Shown: positions 6,917 through 8,151 of the stretch, one piece after another
Layout of the letters: each line of letters starts with the position of its first letter
Numbering within the stretch: position 1 is the first letter of the stretch
Assembly: GCA_016649785.1 (NCBI GenBank)
Contig: JAENXB010000127.1
Location: forward strand, 1-8,151
From: Flavobacteriaceae bacterium
GTDB lineage: Bacteria; Bacteroidota; Bacteroidia; Flavobacteriales; Flavobacteriaceae
DNA: 8,151 nt
Direction: 5' to 3'
Position numbers and translations under genes: made by a program
Notes under the pieces: generated by a model
Databases searched by the model: none
Told to the model about the DNA's origin: nothing
What the model saw: the letters and a program-made list of their open reading frames with translations, nothing else

Positions 6917-6954
6917 CAGTAAACTGTAAACGGTGAACAGTAAACAGTGAACGG
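6917..6954. repeat. Second heptamer array, consensus CNGTRAA
   Basis: Five consecutive 7-base units share the pattern C-N-G-T-R-A-A. They are CAGTAAA at 6917, CTGTAAA at 6924, CGGTGAA at 6931, CAGTAAA at 6938 and CAGTGAA at 6945, followed by a partial CGG. On the minus strand it reads as alternating GTTTACN and GTTCACN. The array ends six bases before the stop codon of the gene at 6960-7469. It differs in sequence from the TATTGAG array 20 bases away but has the same 7-base period. Confidence 0.8.
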
Positions 6955-6959
6955 AAAAG

Positions 6960-7469
6960 TTAATTCCAAATATCGTCATAAGACTGTTCGTCGTAATCGT
7001 CCAGATCAAAATCTGTATCAAGTTCATCCTCAAATTCATTCTTTTCTGCGACGAATTCCTTATCCGGGGCTTCAAGAGGGATTTGTCCGTGAACAAACAT
7101 CAAATTTGGGTAATCGCGGCCTTCTTCTATTTCGGCGATTTCAGCTAATTCTATCAGGAAGGTCCACAAATTGAGGAAATCGTAAACATAAATAAGTTTG
7201 GTTTGGGATTCTGAAACAATACTGTCCAGAGTAGTTTCATTCATCAACCTTACTGATTCCTCTCCTTCGCTTAGATCATATTGCGAGATTTCCTCACCCT
7301 GGTTCCAGTCCTCATCACTGAGATAAAAGGAGGCCATTTCGTTTCCATCAAAACCAAAGGCATTGACAATGGTGTTATGGAAATCTTCTAAAGTGCTTTC
7401 TTCCAGGAGTTCTATATCCCTGAAAACATCTTCTTTGGTGTCTAAAATAACTCTGAACCGGTAAACCAT
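6960..7469 (-). CDS. pRiA4b ORF-3-like / 'IS1096 passenger TnpR' family protein with acidic tail
   Basis: A complete 169-residue soluble protein. The N-terminal strand VYRFRVILDTKEDVFRDIEL (from residue 2), the helix TLEDFHNTIVNAFGF and the following DEMASFYLSDEDW-like stretch are the hallmark of the PF07929 domain. The aromatic core YVYDFLNLWTFLIEL lies at about 94-109; in typical members this region reads closer to YDFGDxWxHxIxL, so the Gly-Asp and His positions have drifted here. Roughly half of the last 33 residues are Asp or Glu, suggesting a disordered acidic tail. The biochemical function of the family is unknown, and the transposon name reflects early finds on IS1096 and a plasmid. 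Nothing around it is a transposase. A -7 element lies 21 bases before the ATG. Confidence 0.8.
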   Translation of the reverse strand: MVYRFRVILDTKEDVFRDIELLEESTLEDFHNTIVNAFGFDGNEMASFYLSDEDWNQGEEISQYDLSEGEESVRLMNETTLDSIVSESQTKLIYVYDFLNLWTFLIELAEIAEIEEGRDYPNLMFVHGQIPLEAPDKEFVAEKNEFEDELDTDFDLDDYDEQSYDDIWN

Positions 7470-7489
7470 AACATTAAATTTTTTGGGGT

Positions 7490-7497
7490 CAAAGATA
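7490..7497 (-). promoter_or_regulatory. -7 promoter element of the pRiA4-like gene
   Basis: On the minus strand this reads TATCTTTG, a perfect TAnnTTTG match, placed 20 bases before the ATG at 7469. That gives a leader of roughly 13-16 bases. No convincing TTG is seen at the -33 distance. It sits in the 53-base gap after the ctaA stop, so the pRiA4-like gene, and possibly the nucleoid-protein gene behind it, can be transcribed independently of ctaA. Confidence 0.5.
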
Positions 7498-7522
7498 GTT
7501 TTTTATAAAAAGATAAGCATCA

Positions 7523-8151
7523 TTATCTGCTAAATCTATGCAGGATAAAAGTCATTCCCGCAAGAAGGAAAAATGCGCCCACCTGATGCAAAACGCCCAA
7601 CCAAAGCGGAACGGCCAACAACAGTGTAAATACACCCAACACAAACTGAAATACGACTAAAATGATCAGTGCGTTGATACCGTACTGCTGAGAAGTTGTT
7701 AGCCTTAGATTTTTTGCCTTGAACCAAATAATTGCGATAAGGCCAACTACAAGATATGCCAAATAGCGATGCACAAATTGTACGCCACTTTTTCCTTCAA
7801 CAAAGTTTCTCCAAAGGGGGGTTTGTTCAATATATACGGTTTCATGAATGAGTTTTCCTTCACTCATCAAGGGCCAGAAATTGTGGATTAAGCCCGCATT
7901 CAAACCTGCCACAAAAGCTCCCCAAACAATTTGAAAGAGCAAAACGATCAATGTAAATCGCAACAGGTTTCTAAATTTGAAGTTGCTGATTTCCTTTTTA
8001 GGATAGATCAGGTTTAATGCCACCCAAAATGTAAAAGCAAAAGTGATAAATGCGGTGGTAAGGTGTGCGGCCAGTCTGTAATGACTTACATCTGGTCTGT
8101 CTATCAACCCACTTTTTACCATATACCAACCTAAAAATCCCTGGAAACCGC
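7523..8151 (-). CDS. ctaA: Heme A synthase, COX15/CtaA family (5' end outside the window)
   Basis: The C-terminal 208 residues of a membrane enzyme that oxidises the C8 methyl group of heme O to give heme A for aa3-type cytochrome oxidase. The frame stays open to the window edge. The codons before the ATG at 8122 read GFQGFLGWY, joining MVKSGLIDRPDVSHYRLAAHL into the classic GxQGxLGWYMVKSGL block of the type-2 (Cox15-like) subfamily, so that ATG is internal. Conserved histidines are seen in SHYRLAAH, in FVHRYLAY and in GVLHQVGAF; the last two match the heme-ligand helices of the second half. AGLNAGLIHNFWPLM matches the conserved loop. Five hydrophobic segments are visible. The full protein is usually about 340 residues, so about 130 are missing. 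No partner genes (ctaB, cox) lie within view. Confidence 0.95.
   Translation of the reverse strand, partial: GFQGFLGWYMVKSGLIDRPDVSHYRLAAHLTTAFITFAFTFWVALNLIYPKKEISNFKFRNLLRFTLIVLLFQIVWGAFVAGLNAGLIHNFWPLMSEGKLIHETVYIEQTPLWRNFVEGKSGVQFVHRYLAYLVVGLIAIIWFKAKNLRLTTSQQYGINALIILVVFQFVLGVFTLLLAVPLWLGVLHQVGAFFLLAGMTFILHRFSR

Noticed and set aside
6870..6954. Heptamer arrays considered as a CRISPR array
   Set aside because: The units are 7 bases with no spacers between them and no cas genes nearby.
6827..7096. Minus-strand open frame of 89 codons spanning the heptamer spacer
   Set aside because: It overlaps both flanking genes in another frame, and much of it is translated from the heptamer repeats. 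Its hydrophobic look comes from the AT-rich spacer.
6947..7174. Plus-strand open frame of 75 codons
   Set aside because: It is antisense to the pRiA4-like gene, with no supporting signal.
6960..7469. 'IS1096 passenger' gene considered as evidence of a mobile element
   Set aside because: There is no transposase, no terminal inverted repeats and no target duplication. The family is common on chromosomes and the name is historical.
8120..8122. ATG at 8122 as the true start of ctaA
   Set aside because: The frame continues upstream to the window edge and encodes the conserved GFQGFLGWY block, so this methionine is internal.

Overview
The window looks like a chromosomal segment from a marine-type member of the Flavobacteriaceae (Bacteroidota). 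The grounds are low-GC DNA, a large secreted protein with a gliding-motility/type IX secretion (T9SS) type B C-terminal domain, flavobacterial -7 promoter elements of the form TAnnTTTG, no clear Shine-Dalgarno sites, and a type-2 CtaA/Cox15 heme A synthase. I cannot assign a genus from sequence alone.

Layout from left to right. Positions 1-58 are intergenic and carry a minus-strand TATATTTG element, probably serving a gene that starts just outside the window. Minus strand 59-2809 encodes a 916-residue secreted T9SS type B cargo protein with an N-terminal beta-propeller-like part, a PKD domain and two repeated modules. Only 24 bases upstream lies a two-gene ABC-2 exporter, also on the minus strand. 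The permease (2834-3670) overlaps the stop codon of the ATPase (3670 to about 4611) by one base in a TAATG junction. A short divergent promoter region (about 4612-4662) separates this exporter from a plus-strand gene (4663-5724). That gene belongs to a family I do not recognise by name, but it shows, in order, what look like the motifs of an APH/HipA-type kinase fold.

After a convergent gap containing a perfect 13-base inverted repeat come three minus-strand genes: a 37-kDa nucleoid-associated protein of the NdpA/YejK family (5785-6843), a pRiA4b ORF-3/'IS1096 passenger TnpR'-like acidic protein (6960-7469), and the 3' part of ctaA (7523 to beyond 8151). The 116 bases between the first two hold two different degenerate arrays of 7-base repeats.

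The genes do not form one pathway. The exporter pair is a functional unit. The T9SS cargo may be co-transcribed with it. The nucleoid protein, the pRiA4-like protein and heme A synthase look like ordinary neighbours. No tRNA, rRNA, CRISPR array, transposase or integrase was seen. The most interesting item is the putative kinase-fold protein at 4663-5724, followed by the heptamer arrays at 6870-6954.
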